A stretch of 64,000 nucleotides of DNA. Source: Lepidostoma basale (Eukaryota; Arthropoda; Insecta; Trichoptera; Lepidostomatidae). A program made the position numbers and the translations under genes. Location: the NCBI GenBank assembly GCA_022606425.2, contig JAHDVF020000890.1:462501-526500 (forward strand), written 5' to 3'. Positions 20,134 through 32,308 of this stretch are shown one piece after another; positions within the stretch are counted from its first letter, which is position 1; every line of letters starts with the position of its first letter. Below the pieces are notes generated by a model, which worked only from the letters and a program-made list of their open reading frames with translations, searched no databases and was not told where the DNA came from.

Positions 20134-21904
20134 AAAAAAACATAGACACTACAAGATTAAAAAAAAAACACTATTCCATAATGCTCAATTTAAATCACTC
20201 CTCTATACTTTTTCGCATTTCTACCTTAATTAATTCCACATCAATCAATTGATTATTTTATTATTTTCATTCATAAACCATTCGTTCGTGTGTATTTTAT
20301 TCCATTATCAGGGATTGACATTCTATCATACGACGAGGAGATATCCAACAAAAATGATTCGATATTTGAAATTTGTATCGTTACTGACCGCTGAATAATT
20401 CCATATGACAGGTATTCAAAACGCATATTATTTCAATCATAACAATGAATTATTTATATCCGATATTGCAGTTTCCACATAAATTGAAAACGGACGCCGC
20501 GTGACAGTCAAACCTAAATTTCGTTGAATTATTCAGGACAAAAATAATCCAAACGATTTTAAAACCACTGAATAATACAATGCGCCCAAAGTATTTACGG
20601 CGCGTACCCACAAAATGGATTGTTTATCTAGCTGCAGATACCGACCACTTATTGAATCCGCACCGGTACAAAATAGTAAAAATTGTATTGTACAATTGTT
20701 TGGGTTTCAATTGTACAAATTATCGCAGCGTACAAAATCACGCAATATCAAATTAATTCTCATTACCGTAAAAGTGAAGTGAACTGCGTTTACCACAACG
20801 AGTGTACAATACAAATATAATTAAAACAAATTATACAAAATATGCGGTGATGTTATTATAAATTTCATTTGACGATTACATAATTGAAAAAAATCCGTAG
20901 TAAGAAGGATACTACGCTAGATGGTATTCTCTGAAGTTGCGTAAAAATCGGACGTGTAGCCGCCATCACCGATCGAATAGCTCATATGAGATCTCCGTCC
21001 GGAGAACGCTCTCTTATTCAGCCGCCTTCCTCTTCAAACGACCCTCTGTTACTGTCAATCGAAAAGTGCATTGCTTAATTGCCTTTTTTATCAGGACGAT
21101 CACTGATTACTATTGACGCTATTTTTAATAACTTTGTCGTCATACAATAACTTGAAAATCGTGGTGAAGAAGGTATATAGGTAATGGAATGAGGAAGTCA
21201 AAATGTAAGTTAAGTTATTGATCTTCTTCTACATTTGGTGTCATGTCAGATCTCGTGTTCATGTTCTATCAGCTCAAAACAGCTCCTTAATGCTCCTCGA
21301 GCCAGTCCAGCCTCTTGTGTTGTGAAGCCAGGAGATTCACCGCCTGCCAACACATTGTCAGCAATTCATATATTTCTCCTAATCACACGACCTATTTTAA
21401 ATATGCCACCTTACGGGCTTTAATATTGGCCAACAATTCTCTATCAGCTCTGGCACTCTAGAGAATATTATCGTTATGAGAACGTATTATTTCAGTAATT
21501 TATAGAATATATTATGTTTAGGCACGTGAAAAATTGATTCTTATAATAAAAAAGACGCTATTTTCTGTGTTGTAATGAAAAAACTTTTTAATTTATTCGA
21601 GCCATTTACGCGAACTTATTATGAACTAGACTTTATTATATGAGGGCGGGAAAACTTACTAGGGACTCAGAGAAAAGGTGTAAGTTTCAACTTTAGAACT
21701 GATAAATAGGAAAGATAAAATGGGGTTATCTATTTATCACGGGTGTATTGGGAATCTAGTTTCAACTAGCTCCAGTCGAGAGAGGGTTACATGAAGCTTA
21801 GTACAGTAAAATATATCCCAAGTTTCGAATGATTAAGTTCATCTCCTGAGGTTAACTCCAAAGTACTTTGTTGCAGTTATATCTAGGGACTGTGAATGCA
21901 TGCT
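20134..21904. other. unannotated sequence, with a GC-richer island near 20940-21060
   Basis: No element recognised. The island is richer in GC than its surroundings, has no repeat content and lacks an open frame of note. Confidence 0.4.
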
Positions 21905-22150
21905 GTATTAACTGGATGTTAATACGAATGAATGTTCGCTTCGAAATCAAGATATTGGTTAAATGCAGTTTATAAGTTAAAAGATAATGTCGTGATCTCT
22001 TATACATACTTGACTGCATCAACAAAGTTAAAACTTAATAATTATTTATTGTTTCTTGAACAACGATATATAACTTCATTATTTGAGTTTCATTATTCTG
22101 AAAACATCAGTTGCATAGAAGTTTTATTGAATGTTATGGTAAAATAAAGG
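21905..22150 (+). mobile_element. family A element, left half, degraded
   Basis: ATTTATTGTTTCTTGAACAA (22047-22066) is the family A end, followed by CATTATTTGAGTTTCATTAT and AGAAGTTTTATTGAATGTTA. The core is reduced to GCTTGCTTGTTTAG. Confidence 0.5.
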
Positions 22151-22188
22151 CTTGCTTGTTTAGCCATCTGGACAGTTAAACGCGAAAA

Positions 22189-22610
22189 GGAACATAGGCT
22201 GCATGTTACACAGATGAGAATATTAAGGTGGGCTGCTGGAGTATGGGATGGAAACTATGACCCTCACGCAGCGTTCCATGGAAAGACATATGCTCGGCGT
22301 CAGTCTCCGAGATAAAATCAGAAATGAGGAGATTAGACGCCGAACAAATATAACGGACATCGAACGACTAGCGAGACTGAAGTGGCAATGGGCGGGTCAT
22401 GTGGCGAGACAGAGTGAGGATAGATGGACCCAGAAAATAATAAGGTGGAGACCATGGGAGAATAGGAGAAACGTCGGCAAGCCGCAAAAAAGGTGGGCCG
22501 ACGACATTGCTGCCGTGGGGGGGGGAAATGTGGCTACGGCTGGCAGGAGATAGAGACGAGTGGAAGGAAAGGGAAGAGGCCTATGTCCAGCAGTGGACCG
22601 ATAAAGGCTG
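22189..22610 (+). mobile_element. non-LTR retrotransposon C-terminal fragment (KWQWAGHV type)
   Basis: Plus frames read ERHMLGVSLRDKIRNEEIRR, RTNITDIERLARLKWQWAGH, VARQSEDRWTQKIIRWRPW, RRNVGKPQKRWADDI and, after a frameshift at a G run near 22520, the GEAYVQQW-type end (GAGGCCTATGTCCAGCAGTG) followed by GAAGAAGAAGAAG. Same family as 7078-7410 but independently truncated. Confidence 0.8.
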
Positions 22611-23084
22611 ACGAAGAAGAAGAAGCTGGAGTAGTTAAGCTCGATGTAATGAAAAAATTATATATTCTAGGCAGTTTTTAACTACCCCCTGTGACGAAAA
22701 AGGCAAGAAAATGTAGCATGTGATGGTATCGGATATTTTATTAGTCATTTACCAAGCACATGGTTTTAATACCTTCCAACTGGGGTAACCCATTCTAGGG
22801 AGGCAAATATCGTATTTAAAAAAGGTTCTACAACTGGACGTTGGATGATGAGAACCATCTCGGCCTCCGGAAACTTGGCTCCAAATGAAAAATGACATGA
22901 AAATACTCTAAATCGACAGCGGAATGTACAAGACAAAAAGACATATCTGGCAATGTTATTATATTTTAGGATAGTTGACTGCAAATAATTAGAAAATAGC
23001 TAGGAGAGAAGAAAATATGTATCGACTTACATTAGCATCATCAAATATACAATACATTTTAAAATACCCAAGTAAATCGAAGCA
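22611..23084. other. unannotated sequence
   Basis: Nothing recognised. Confidence 0.4.
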
Positions 23085-23130
23085 TACCACTCCCACAAAA
23101 TTTAATAAAACTTCTAGAAATTAAAGTCTT
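23085..23130 (+). mobile_element. family A right-arm scrap
   Basis: AATTTAATAAAACTTCTAGA then AGTCTTCGTATGAA matches the right arm of family A. Confidence 0.45.
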
Positions 23131-23589
23131 CGTATGAAATAAACATATTTTGTAAAAATTTTATCTTGTTTTAGTGTTACACGCAACGTTTGATTACCTT
23201 TAGTACTCGTGGGGCTTCTGTACTAAGATTAATTTTAAAATAAAAAACGATTTTTTAGATGGGGAGGGACAGAATAATTAGTCCTGAAGAATAATTAATT
23301 AAATATTGAGTACTTACATAGAAATTTCCAAGAAAATGGCAAACCTCACGATTCTTCATTTTGATGAAACAAAAGAGATCTTTACCTGCAACAAAATAAT
23401 AAACAATTTATAAAGATATGATAAATGTATGATGCATAAGGAAGTTTGTATTTTACTATTTAGAAGTTGGATTTTTTTAGGACAGGAAGGAAAAGTTTAT
23501 TACACCGCTCAGGTAATTTCATAGAAAACATATACGCCATTAGTGTCTTGAATAATGATGTAAAACTCTTTTTCTTTTTTTTTTATATT
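23131..23589. other. unannotated AT-rich sequence
   Basis: Nothing recognised. Confidence 0.4.
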
Positions 23590-23705
23590 GTAATAGATCT
23601 GACGAGCTGAGGCACAGAAATCATGTCTCCTGGGATGTTGAGGTCCAGATGTCCCTCCATCTCTTTGGTGGCCTTACAGGTGGGAGGGGATTTCATAAGC
23701 GGCTA
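23590..23705 (-). mobile_element. non-LTR retrotransposon C-terminal scrap (PPKRWRDIWTSTSQET)
   Basis: The minus frame gives VRPPKRWRDIWTSTSQETW, the same motif as at 7505-7690 and 43915-44135. Only about 35 codons survive. Confidence 0.65.
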
Positions 23706-23714
23706 TATATGCTG

Positions 23715-23945
23715 TCAAGATGTAAAACTTCATATTAAATAATTAATACGATTGAAAACGTGCGTTTTCTAAAAGTTTTATTATATATGTTATGTGAATG
23801 ACATGTTTCGCTTGCCTGAGTCATCATTTATAGTCATTAAATATCATACATTTGATAACGCCTTAGACGGACGAAACATGTCATTCACGTAAAATATAAT
23901 ATAAGTTCCAGAAAACAATCGTTTTCATTTATATTAATTACATTA
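23715..23945. mobile_element. family A palindromic element, full copy
   Basis: Arms GTTTTCTAAAAGTTTTATTA and partner. GACATGTTTCGCTTGCC on the left and GACGAAACATGTCATTCACG on the right are the two core halves. Left-arm core on the minus strand: ATGATGA then GCGAAACATGTC; right-arm core: TTGATAACGCC. Confidence 0.7.
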
Positions 23946-24017
23946 AACGCTGTTTTTATGTAAAAAATATCACGATTTTATATTATATTTTTAATTCAAT
24001 GTTATGAACAGTTCATT
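23946..24017. other. spacer
   Basis: Short AT-rich stretch between the family A copy and the DNA transposon. Confidence 0.4.
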
Positions 24018-25160
24018 TGAGGCATTCAAAGGAAAAGTGGACTAACCCACATGATGGCCAATATTGAGTTAACTATGGGAATGTGTCTAAAACATGTGTT
24101 TCTTCGATTCAAGAACGGACTAAACTTAGTTTCAACAATATTCTTTAGATGGAAGTGTTTTTTTTGTTTTTGCATTTAAATATTTAAAAATATTCTCAAT
24201 GCAAAAGTGGACCATAATGGTCAGTCTAAAGTATTAGTGCCGAAAATGAAGTTCATGTATATTGTGTCCAATTCTGATTATGTGGTGAATGACATTGACT
24301 ATAAATTTTTAGTGAGTGGTCATTCCTATTTACCATGTGATCAGGTTTAATTGAAAAACAAAAATGATTTTTTCTAGATATTTACAATCCGGAACACTGG
24401 ATGCAAGTAATACAATCAGCCAGGAAAAGTAATCAATTAAAAATAATCTCAATGGAAAAGGAAAATTTTTAGTCAACAATTTAATTGAAGAGTAACATAG
24501 TAAATAGAAATGTCTCACTTGATGGATCCAAAGTAGAGTGGTTGAAAATACAGTGGTTGAGGTATACAAAAACCGAACCATTTAAAATATATTTCAAATA
24601 CTCAAACAACATTGAAGTGATTTTCTCCATAATGGATATTTCAAAAAGATTGTCAGTCTCAATCACTACTCTAGATGCATTATATCCACATGGAAATGCT
24701 ATCACAGCGATGAAGAATAAGGATTTAATTTCCTTATTGACTTCGTACCGCCAATTTTCCACCATTTTTATAACAATTTGAAGACCAATAATATTCAGTC
24801 AGATGTAATAGACGTGTCTGATTCCGAAAGGAATTAAAATTATGATAGATATATTTTCTTTATACCTTTAATTTCATTTCACTATTCTTCTATCCTGATG
24901 AAAAAATGGACTAAACATAATAACACTTCAACGCAATAGTGGACCAAGCCACCAAAAAATAGGTATTTATTAATTTTTTGGCCAAAACCGGATCTACATT
25001 AAAATTAACTTATCTTTTTTACCAAGAATCTTTCTTTACAATTAGTATTTGTTGTAAAATTTACGTAACACAAAGAGATGAAATTTGATAATTTCTAAAA
25101 TGCGCCATTACTCAAATCTATGGTAGATGGGGTTAGTCCATTTTTGCTTTGACTGCCTCA
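24018..25160 (+). mobile_element. DNA transposon, 1.14 kb, 31-bp terminal inverted repeats
   Basis: The left end 24018-24048 starts TGAGGCATTCAAAGG and ends GTGGACTAACCC. The right end 25130-25160, read in reverse complement, matches at 28 of 31 positions. Further copies of (A)AAGTGGAC(T/C) lie inside both ends (24200-24215, 24900-24945). The interior holds the decayed end of a transposase-like frame. The target-site duplication is not clear; flanks are T-rich (CATT and TTTAAA). Confidence 0.7.
24485..24837 (+). pseudogene. C-terminal remnant of a DNA-transposon protein
   Basis: The frame reads KVEWLKIQWLRYTKTEPFKI, YFKYSNNIEVIF, then ALYPHGNAITAMKNKDLISL. After a frame change near 24745 it continues VPPIFHHFYNNL and ends with acidic residues at 24837. 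The order Y-x-G-x-x-A-x-x-x-K-K/N-K-D-L followed by PPI-x-HH-x-FY is one I associate with the C-terminus of uncharacterised transposase-derived proteins in insects; the superfamily name is uncertain. Lying between matched inverted repeats, it is most likely the end of this element's own transposase. The N-terminal and catalytic parts are missing. Confidence 0.5.
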
Positions 25161-26189
25161 TTTAAAATCTTTAAAACGTCAGGGCATTCCAAGCAATAAT
25201 CACAGAACTTTTGTCTGCAAACGTGAAAATAAAAGCCTCTTAACCGTTATCTCGATCCGCTCGCTTCTAGAGGAATCGATTTTCTCTTGGAAAATAAAAT
25301 CTGCATCGTAAAATTGAGTCATTACGTCTCGTCGCGGATGCTGTGGAGGGGAAATTATGATTCAGAGCAACAACCTCGATACGGGCCATTCACAACCCAA
25401 AAGTTAATGTACCAGGTATTGAGAATTTCGCGGAACAAGGCTTCGGTGGTATTCGAGCCATGAGTCATGAGTGATTCACTTCGGTTAAGGATTAAATTTA
25501 ACCGTCCATAACTCAAGATTGATTTTTATTTTGAATGAAACTTGAATTCTTCCGCCGACCCATATGTATTAAAGTGAAGTATTTGCGATAGAAACTTATA
25601 TCATCTAAATATTGCAAAAGTACTTAACCCTTTTTGTGCTGCTGACTTCATTAGCAGTTAAAAAAAATAGTCTCAAACTGCAGCTATTGTGCAGCTCAAA
25701 CAAACAATTTCAGTTCATCGTAATAATTACGTATAATTTACGTATAGTAAGGAACTTAAGTAAGAAGGTTTGTAAGATTCATTCAAATGTGAGCTGCAAA
25801 TACAGTCTACCGCAGTTCGAAACCATTTTTTCAGACTGCTAATGTTGCCAGCCGCACTTTAGTGTATACTACTATGTTAAGAAGTTATGTACTCGTATTT
25901 GTAGTAAAAATGATATTTGAATATTATTTAAAACACATTTTAAGACAACACTCCCCGTTTATTTTAACTTGCATTCTTACACCGACCTGTATGTATAGAA
26001 ATGAAGTATTTGTGGATTTAATGAGATATTTGGATACTATTTAAAACATATTGTGTAAACGTCCAACCACAAATTTATTTTTAAATAAAAAAACAGGTAA
26101 CCGGACACCCTTTTTCAGTGTCGTGTTAACACAATGTAAAAGCAAGGCAGGTCACAGGGCGTCCCTGAAAGCGACACATAATCGGCCGT
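25161..26189. other. unannotated sequence
   Basis: No element recognised. Two short open frames (25612-25842 and 25862-26044) have no known similarity. Confidence 0.4.
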
Positions 26190-26325
26190 AGATTTGATAA
26201 TTGATTGATTTTATCGTGCCATGTTTTCCTCAGTCCACCTCCATTATTCCATCATTCAAACTGTTTACGTATTTATTTGATCATTCTTTCATTTATTATT
26301 GTGTTCATGAAGCATTACATACAAG
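26190..26325 (-). mobile_element. RTE-1 fragment, degraded
   Basis: TTTATCGTGCCATGTTTTCC, then TCATTCTTTCATTTATTATT and GTGTTCATGAAGC are the reverse complement of the GRPRKTWHDQI ... MNKIMKGS part of RTE-1. Both ends of the element are missing. Confidence 0.6.
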
Positions 26326-26334
26326 ATTATCAAA

Positions 26335-26680
26335 GCTTTTTAAATAATAATTAAATTAAACGATGTTCTTTAAACATCTTCCACATTTGACTTTATTTCG
26401 ACAGCCAGCGGGTTTTACCAGGCTCGCTGGCATCCACAGACTGGTGACACAATTATAAACTTACTACTGTTTCTTAAACAACTTTAAAAGCAATATTATT
26501 CAGTAAATTTTGTTTATTATTTTTGTATAGATCTGTATGTATATAAAGGAGAAAGTTTATAACAGTGTGACTAGTCTGTCGATGCTAGCGAGTCTAGCGA
26601 AACCGGTCGCTATCGAAATAAAGTCAAAAGTGGAAATAGTTAAAAAGGCATCGTTTTATTTAATTATTACTTATTAAAGA
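26335..26680. mobile_element. palindromic hammerhead-type element, family D copy 1
   Basis: The left end AATTAAACGATGTTCTTTAA with TTTATTTCGACAGCC and the right end TATCGAAATAAAGTC with GCATCGTTTTATTTAATTA are inverted partners. Hammerhead halves lie in both arms. The centre (26450-26560) is not palindromic. Confidence 0.75.
26572..26612 (+). ncRNA. hammerhead ribozyme-like motif (family D)
   Basis: Stem I TAGT (26572-26575) pairs with GCTA (26609-26612), including one G-U. The core CTGTCGA (26576-26582) has A6 changed to T. An extra T is at 26583. GCTAG (26584-26588) and CTAGC (26594-26598) form a perfect 5-bp stem II. GAA 26599-26601, the palindrome ACCGGT 26602-26607, C17 at 26608. The architecture is intact, but the A6 change predicts loss of activity. 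Confidence 0.5.
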
Positions 26681-27797
26681 GTTCTCATTTCCACGGCAAT
26701 TTATTATACTCTAATTTTATTTTTCCAGTTCGAATATTCACTTCCATATATTAAAGATTGATCTGTTTTTTTTTAATTCGCTTAATTTTTAAGCTAGTAC
26801 CAGGATAAAGTTTATGAAAGCAAATTAATTTTTCGGCGGTCCGTTTGCTTTACTACATTAAACTTATTTTTTAATTAGCGAGGGATTAATTTTAAAAAAT
26901 ATATCATATTCTGGGGATGGTGAAAATTAAACACCAACAGAATATCAGATAACGGGCGCCAATTTCTTCTTCCCGTGTTGAACGTTAGAAACACGTTCTT
27001 TATTTAAGCAAAGAACAATGGTAGTGTAAATCATGATGGCGGGCGACAAGCTTCCGTCCCGGACAATAATGACTCAAAATAATGCTGTTAGCATTAGCCT
27101 CATTTTAAGGTCCACAAAAACTAGGAAACAATGATTAAAGAAGTTCCCAGGCAGTTAACCTACACATACACTGTGATATATAAAACCCACTGTTCTAGAA
27201 TAATCCAGACTTTACTAACATTGCTTAATTGTATTAACACTTCGTCTGCGTGAAGATTTGCGCGTTTATTCACACGCGTAGCTAAAATTACTAAAATTCA
27301 CTATAAAAACGCACTTCATGTGTCAGAAATGAAAACGCTCAGACATATACGGGTTCGGTTCCCTGCGATGGCAGTATGAATTTCACACAAGTCACTAGAG
27401 CTCGAACCGAGAACAGTCTCCTCCGCGCAGCAGACATATTTATCTGATCACAGATTATTTCACTAATCGAATTTCTCTTATCAACACATAAAGGCATTTA
27501 AGTTTTTTTTACTAAATAACACATTTTATAAGCATGTTAACAATGAATATACCGTGCTTATTATTGCAACCCCTCTATGTATATATACATGTCCACATTG
27601 CGCCTGTCTATTTATATTTTAATTATTTAACTCAAATGAGAAGGCACATTTTTTTTAATAAATATATATTTGCATTGTGCACTAATGAAGTAAGCGACCC
27701 AACTGCATTCCTCTGAGGTATCCTCCGAGGTATACGTGAGTTTAAGCTTAACATTCATTCTTCATTTTAGTGTAGATTGGTATTCTCTATTAGTTTC
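26681..27797. other. unannotated sequence, partly GC-richer (26900-27450)
   Basis: No repeat or open frame of note. The 26900-27450 block is TE-free and of higher GC. Confidence 0.4.
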
Positions 27798-27995
27798 AGT
27801 TTGAGAATCCCTTCGCTAGGCGAAACAAATTTGACACTATTATTTATATATAAATAATACATATTTTTAATTGAAATTTCTTGGTAGAGTTCATTTTAAA
27901 TAATGAAAATAAAAAAAAATATAAACAAAATTTCTATATTATTATATATTAAGTGTGCTTCCAATTGTGTTTGTAGAACACAAGTGGAAGCACAG
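27798..27995 (+). mobile_element. family I hammerhead-like scrap and adjacent hairpin
   Basis: TTGAGAATCCCTTCGCTAGG directly before CGAAACAAATTTGAC repeats the arrangement at 9440-9475; a TTCATTTTAAATAATGAAAA block follows. At 27952-27993 a separate 16-bp imperfect inverted repeat (GTGCTTCCAATTGTGT) forms a hairpin. Confidence 0.4.
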
Positions 27996-29055
27996 TAAAT
28001 ACGAGTACATAATAATAAAGAAATGTTGTAAGATTTTTTTTATTACATTATATTAATAATAATAAAAACAATTTAGTAGTCAATTCACGTAACAATAAAA
28101 TGGCGATATATAAGCTACCTATTACATGTTATTAGCATCATTAAGATAGCTAAACCCTTTGCAAAAAGCGATTAAACAAAATAATAATAATAATGATAAT
28201 ATCTGGCAAGATACTACGCGATAGAATTACGAAGTCAATAAATATATAATAAAAAATTAAATGTATTAAAGTATAACATTACAAGTAAAAAAATATTTTT
28301 ACGTATTGTCGAGATGAATCTTGCCGATATAAATTTTGCATTCCGAGAGATGAAAGTAATGCTTCAAAATGGTTAAGATGTTCTATTTTTCTTGATAAGA
28401 GATAAAAACCAATTAGAATTAAACACGTGTTTATAAAAAAGTAAAATAAGAATCTTTTCCTTTATTCGATTTTCAAAAATTCATCCCTCATGATACGAAA
28501 AAAACGATCTAAAATTACAAAGGTAGTGGAAAAAGCCTAAAAAGAAAATATCCTAGAGCTATTGCGTTTTATTATTTAAATGGAAATTCCGTTGAATCGT
28601 ACCATCGGAAATGGCAATATTTTGACATGTCTAATATAATATTATAAAAGGCGAAATGTCTCAAACGTGCCGAGGTTAGGGAGAAGAAAAAACGGTTTCC
28701 GAGAAATTAAACAAAGGCGACCACCATTTCAGGATTAAATGCCTTCGGCGATATCCTTTGATTCGATCACGGACCCACTTAAGTATTTTATAAAGCAGAA
28801 TCCATTCCGGGAACTTATCGGAATGGTTCGCAAAGAAACGCATCTGAACTCCGAGGAGGCAGGAAATGCCGGGCGATTCTTCGCTGAGTTGGGTATTTGT
28901 GGTCATGGGTATAGATAACTAAGACTATTATCGCACGAGCTGACCACACTCGAAAAGCCTCGTGCTCCATTATAATTGGATGTGTTTTTCTGGTGTCGCA
29001 TCCAAATATATATTATAAAGATGCGTTAAAAGAAGACATACGTTTATTTTAGAAA
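27996..29055. other. unannotated sequence
   Basis: AT-rich except 28650-28950, a GC-richer block that contains a 76-codon minus frame without known similarity. Confidence 0.4.
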
Positions 29056-29290
29056 AACTAAAGGCGTTAATACTTTGGAATTACATAATGACGATTTTTT
29101 TATGAATGAAAACACTGTCTTTGCCACCTTTGAGTTTATTTTTCTCGATATCTTTCGAAGGCTTTACACCATCATCGGGAGGAAGATTATTTATATCGTT
29201 CTCTTGATTACGAAGGTATAAAGCCTTCGAGACATATTTTATGTTAGTTTAGGGTCAGACAAAAGCGTAAGTAGTTCTTAAAAACGTCGT
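29056..29290. mobile_element. family B palindromic element
   Basis: AGGCGTTAATACTTTGGAAT and the ATGACGATTTTTTTATGAAT block open it, with GAGTTTATTTTTCTCGATAT next. Its left-arm core on the minus strand reads CCGATGA, GGTGTAAAGCC, then TTCGAAAGATATC. The plus-strand core reads TTGATTA with GAAGG/CCTTC. Both cores are decayed. Confidence 0.65.
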
Positions 29291-29524
29291 TTTATTTCAT
29301 TATTATGAATTAGGGGTAGAATGTTTTGCTACAATCAAGAGTAGGACAGATTATTTCTTACGGAAATAAATATGCTTATTTATAAAAATAATAGTTTTCA
29401 AATCTTTGATCAGGAGACTCGATAGTTATTTTTATTTTTATTTTATTAATAACCATTGTATATGCAGTGTAAACGAATATGCGAGAGGACGTTTCAAAGT
29501 TACACCAATAACTAAAAACTAGAA
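29291..29524. other. unannotated AT-rich sequence
   Basis: Nothing recognised. Confidence 0.4.
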
Positions 29525-29760
29525 TCAAGGCTCCGATGGTTAGGTTACCCAATGAAAAGACCTCACGACCATGTCATGAAATGGTTCATCTCTTCTTAGT
29601 AGTATTTCTGTAGCTACTAAGAAGAGAGGATGGAAAAAAAAACACATCACCTGGCTGACGAATGTCCAGAAGAGCATGAAGACCTTAAGGAAAAAGTTGT
29701 CTACCAGGGAACCACCTGACGCCAAATGATTTTTAAAAAAGCCGACCTCGAGTAATATAA
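29525..29760 (+). mobile_element. non-LTR retrotransposon C-terminal scrap (LRWLGYPMKRPHDHVMKW)
   Basis: The plus frame at 29527-29598 reads RLRWLGYPMKRPHDHVMKWF, a (L)RWxGHxxR-type motif. A CTTCTTAGTAG inverted repeat interrupts it at 29590-29625. The rest (KRRGWKKKHITWLTNV) is basic and decayed. Confidence 0.5.
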
Positions 29761-29885
29761 AGGGGTGACAAAAAAGAAGTTCACGCAGTGTATTAAGGTG
29801 TGTACATAAAAATTTACATTAATATACAACTTCAGTAATTCACCCGTATCTTGTCCTCAACAATACTGGTCCCTTTTAAATAAAT
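29761..29885. other. spacer
   Basis: No feature seen. Confidence 0.35.
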
Positions 29886-30105
29886 AGTAATAAACACTTT
29901 ATACATTCACAACACTTATTTTTTCGAATTGCAGATATGTTTCGGTTGTGGCCCGTCCTTCTTCGATGCACAAAAGGTCAACATGTCTGCAAATCGAAAA
30001 ATAAAGTGTTGTGAAAAAACAAAGTATTAATTTATTTATTCAAATGTGAATCCACAACGCAAAGTGAAGGCGAATAAAGAAGAAAATAATTGTCTTGTCT
30101 CATTT
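29886..30105. mobile_element. family E palindromic element copy 2
   Basis: Inverted arms ACACTTTATACATTCACAAC / AAGTGTTGTGAAAAAAC, hammerhead-like core in the left arm, and the end GTGAATCCACAACGCAAAG with GGCGAATAAAGAAGAAAATA. Confidence 0.65.
29929..29971 (-). ncRNA. hammerhead ribozyme-like motif (family E)
   Basis: Minus strand: TGCA on each side pairs as stem I, the core reads TCGAAGA (positions 3 and 4 changed), then an extra A, a short GG/CC stem II, GAA, ACATAT and C17. The layout is right, but two core changes make activity unlikely. Confidence 0.4.
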
Positions 30106-32107
30106 GAAATTATCATATTCCCTCATGACTAACATATTTATATACCGTGTAACTCTTGGTCAATTCCAAAATCTTCAAATTTTAACACTTCCGTGTCTGT
30201 CTAACAGTAAATAAAAGTTTCTCCTGATAAAGAATTTGTCATCACGCGTCGAATTTGTACACTTGTGTTCGGGTGATCTCACCTCCACCGCAATTAACCC
30301 AAATAATTTCTTCTTTCGCCAATGTCACTCCACAATTACACACCCAATTGTTTTGAATTGGTAATCGTAAACCGATAAGAACAAAATCATACTTTATTTG
30401 ATTAAAAAATTATACATTCAGACGGTATGAATGAGCGTGCGAGATGAGGTTTTTCCAAATCCAATTAACGAATTGGGTCAATGAAAACTGCGCCGTTATA
30501 GGCGACATGAGGGTACTATCGGACACGAGGAAGCTTCATACAAACGTCACGAGAACGGATGGGTAGTTCGCGTCAGTTTATCGAACGACAACATGCAAGA
30601 ATTTGAATGGGCGTTCGTGTACTACGCCAAGGCATTTGCTTTGAAAAGAGGTGAAATGGGTCCCCGTGAATGTAATCCGCCGTACAAACATCACGCGCCA
30701 ATAGAGCTAATAAATGACTAATCGTCCATTGATGTTCAGGCTATCGCGGCACCATCGCCCACGACTTTCCGCTTAGCTGCCAACAATGCCTTTGGGTGTG
30801 ACGCATTTTTGCACAATATTTTACTAGGAGAAACGACACGAAATTGATAACGTATGCGTGTCTTCTTACATAATAAACTGCTTTACATTCTCCATGCGAT
30901 ATACCTCAAATGTTCCAGCTAAGATTTTCCGTGGTTTCCTCAGCTGTACGGCAAATGTCAGAACATATACATATAGGTAGCCCATGAAGAACAGAGCATG
31001 GCTGAGTCAGCTGAATAAATATTTTATTTAGATATAAATTTGCAATACAGAAATAAATGTTATAATAATTTGAAATGTCCTTGAGTTTACCAGCAAATAT
31101 AATATAGAAAACCAAGAAATGAAAAAAACTTAAGTGTGTATCTTTTAAACCACTCCACGATAGAATCTTGTAAGATATTAACTAAAAATAACATAGAGAC
31201 GACTGTGCTTCAATTAATTTAAATCCCTTACAATTTATTACGTTTTATTTTTTATTCAAGGATACGCAAGATAAACATAGTTTTTTTTATTAAAGGATTT
31301 TAAAATTTAATATCCTTTAATGAAAGAAAGAAAAACTTTACGTTTTAAACTATAATACTTCTTCTTTGATAAAAAATAATCCTTCACGAAAATCATTTAC
31401 AGAGGTAAGTCCTAGAACTCTGAGCATATTTAATACCTGACAAAAGATTGAGATTGAAATTTTTGTTTTTATGTGAAACAAAATATTCCGAATTTATTTC
31501 AAATTACAAAAGAACACATCGCAGATAACAAATGCGCGTGTATTCTCTATTTTAAAAGCGACATTCAAATTTACAAGCACGACTCGTTTCTACTGGGAGC
31601 GTGTCTACTAATTATGGAAATTAAAGCAACTTATTATTCAAAAATATGTCAGAATCGGGCACTAAAAATGACAAACAATCTGGAATAGAACCTTCGGTTC
31701 CTAACGGCTTTATCATACGCCACTAAATACTTTCAAAGGGACTTTCTGTGTTCTCGTTAACTTAGATAAAATGGCCAATTTCAGACGGTAATTGTCCATT
31801 ATTCCAAAATTTTACAAATCTCTATTGTTTCCCTATAAAATGTAAAAAAAAGGTACATTTTTATTACACGTTATTACTACAAAAAACAGTATCTCATCAC
31901 ATTATGGTTTTCATTACTTTTCCAGATTTTGGGAAAACTATTACACATCAGTGGATTTTTACTAAATATATACATTTTAGAAAAAAAAATTATAAAAAAT
32001 ATATATTATCATCATTTACAATAAACTTCTACCATGAAATTACAAATAAAATATTTTATTTTTAAGAGATCTGATGTTTCTATGGTTAGAATGATTAGTG
32101 AATTTTT
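30106..32107. other. unannotated sequence with a GC-richer island at 30420-30830
   Basis: No element recognised. The island has no stable long frame and no repeat; it could be old unique or conserved non-coding DNA. Confidence 0.4.
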
Positions 32108-32308
32108 ATGTTATAACTTTTTGTGTTGTAACTACGTGTGTTATAACTTTTTATGTTGTAACCATGTGTATTATAACTTTTATGTGGTAACCATGTGTTT
32201 TATAACTTTTTGTGGTGTAACCATAAATTTTATAATTTTGTGTTGTAACTACGTGTGTTATAACTTTTTGTGATGTAACTACGTGTGTTATAACTTTTTG
32301 TTGTAATA
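32108..32308. repeat. minisatellite, ~30-bp unit, about 6.5 copies
   Basis: Unit TTATAACTTTTTGTG-TTGTAAC-TACGTGTG recurs from 32112 to 32308. Variants are CATGTG or TACGTG, and one copy is shortened. Two overlapping open frames on opposite strands are by-products. Confidence 0.85.
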
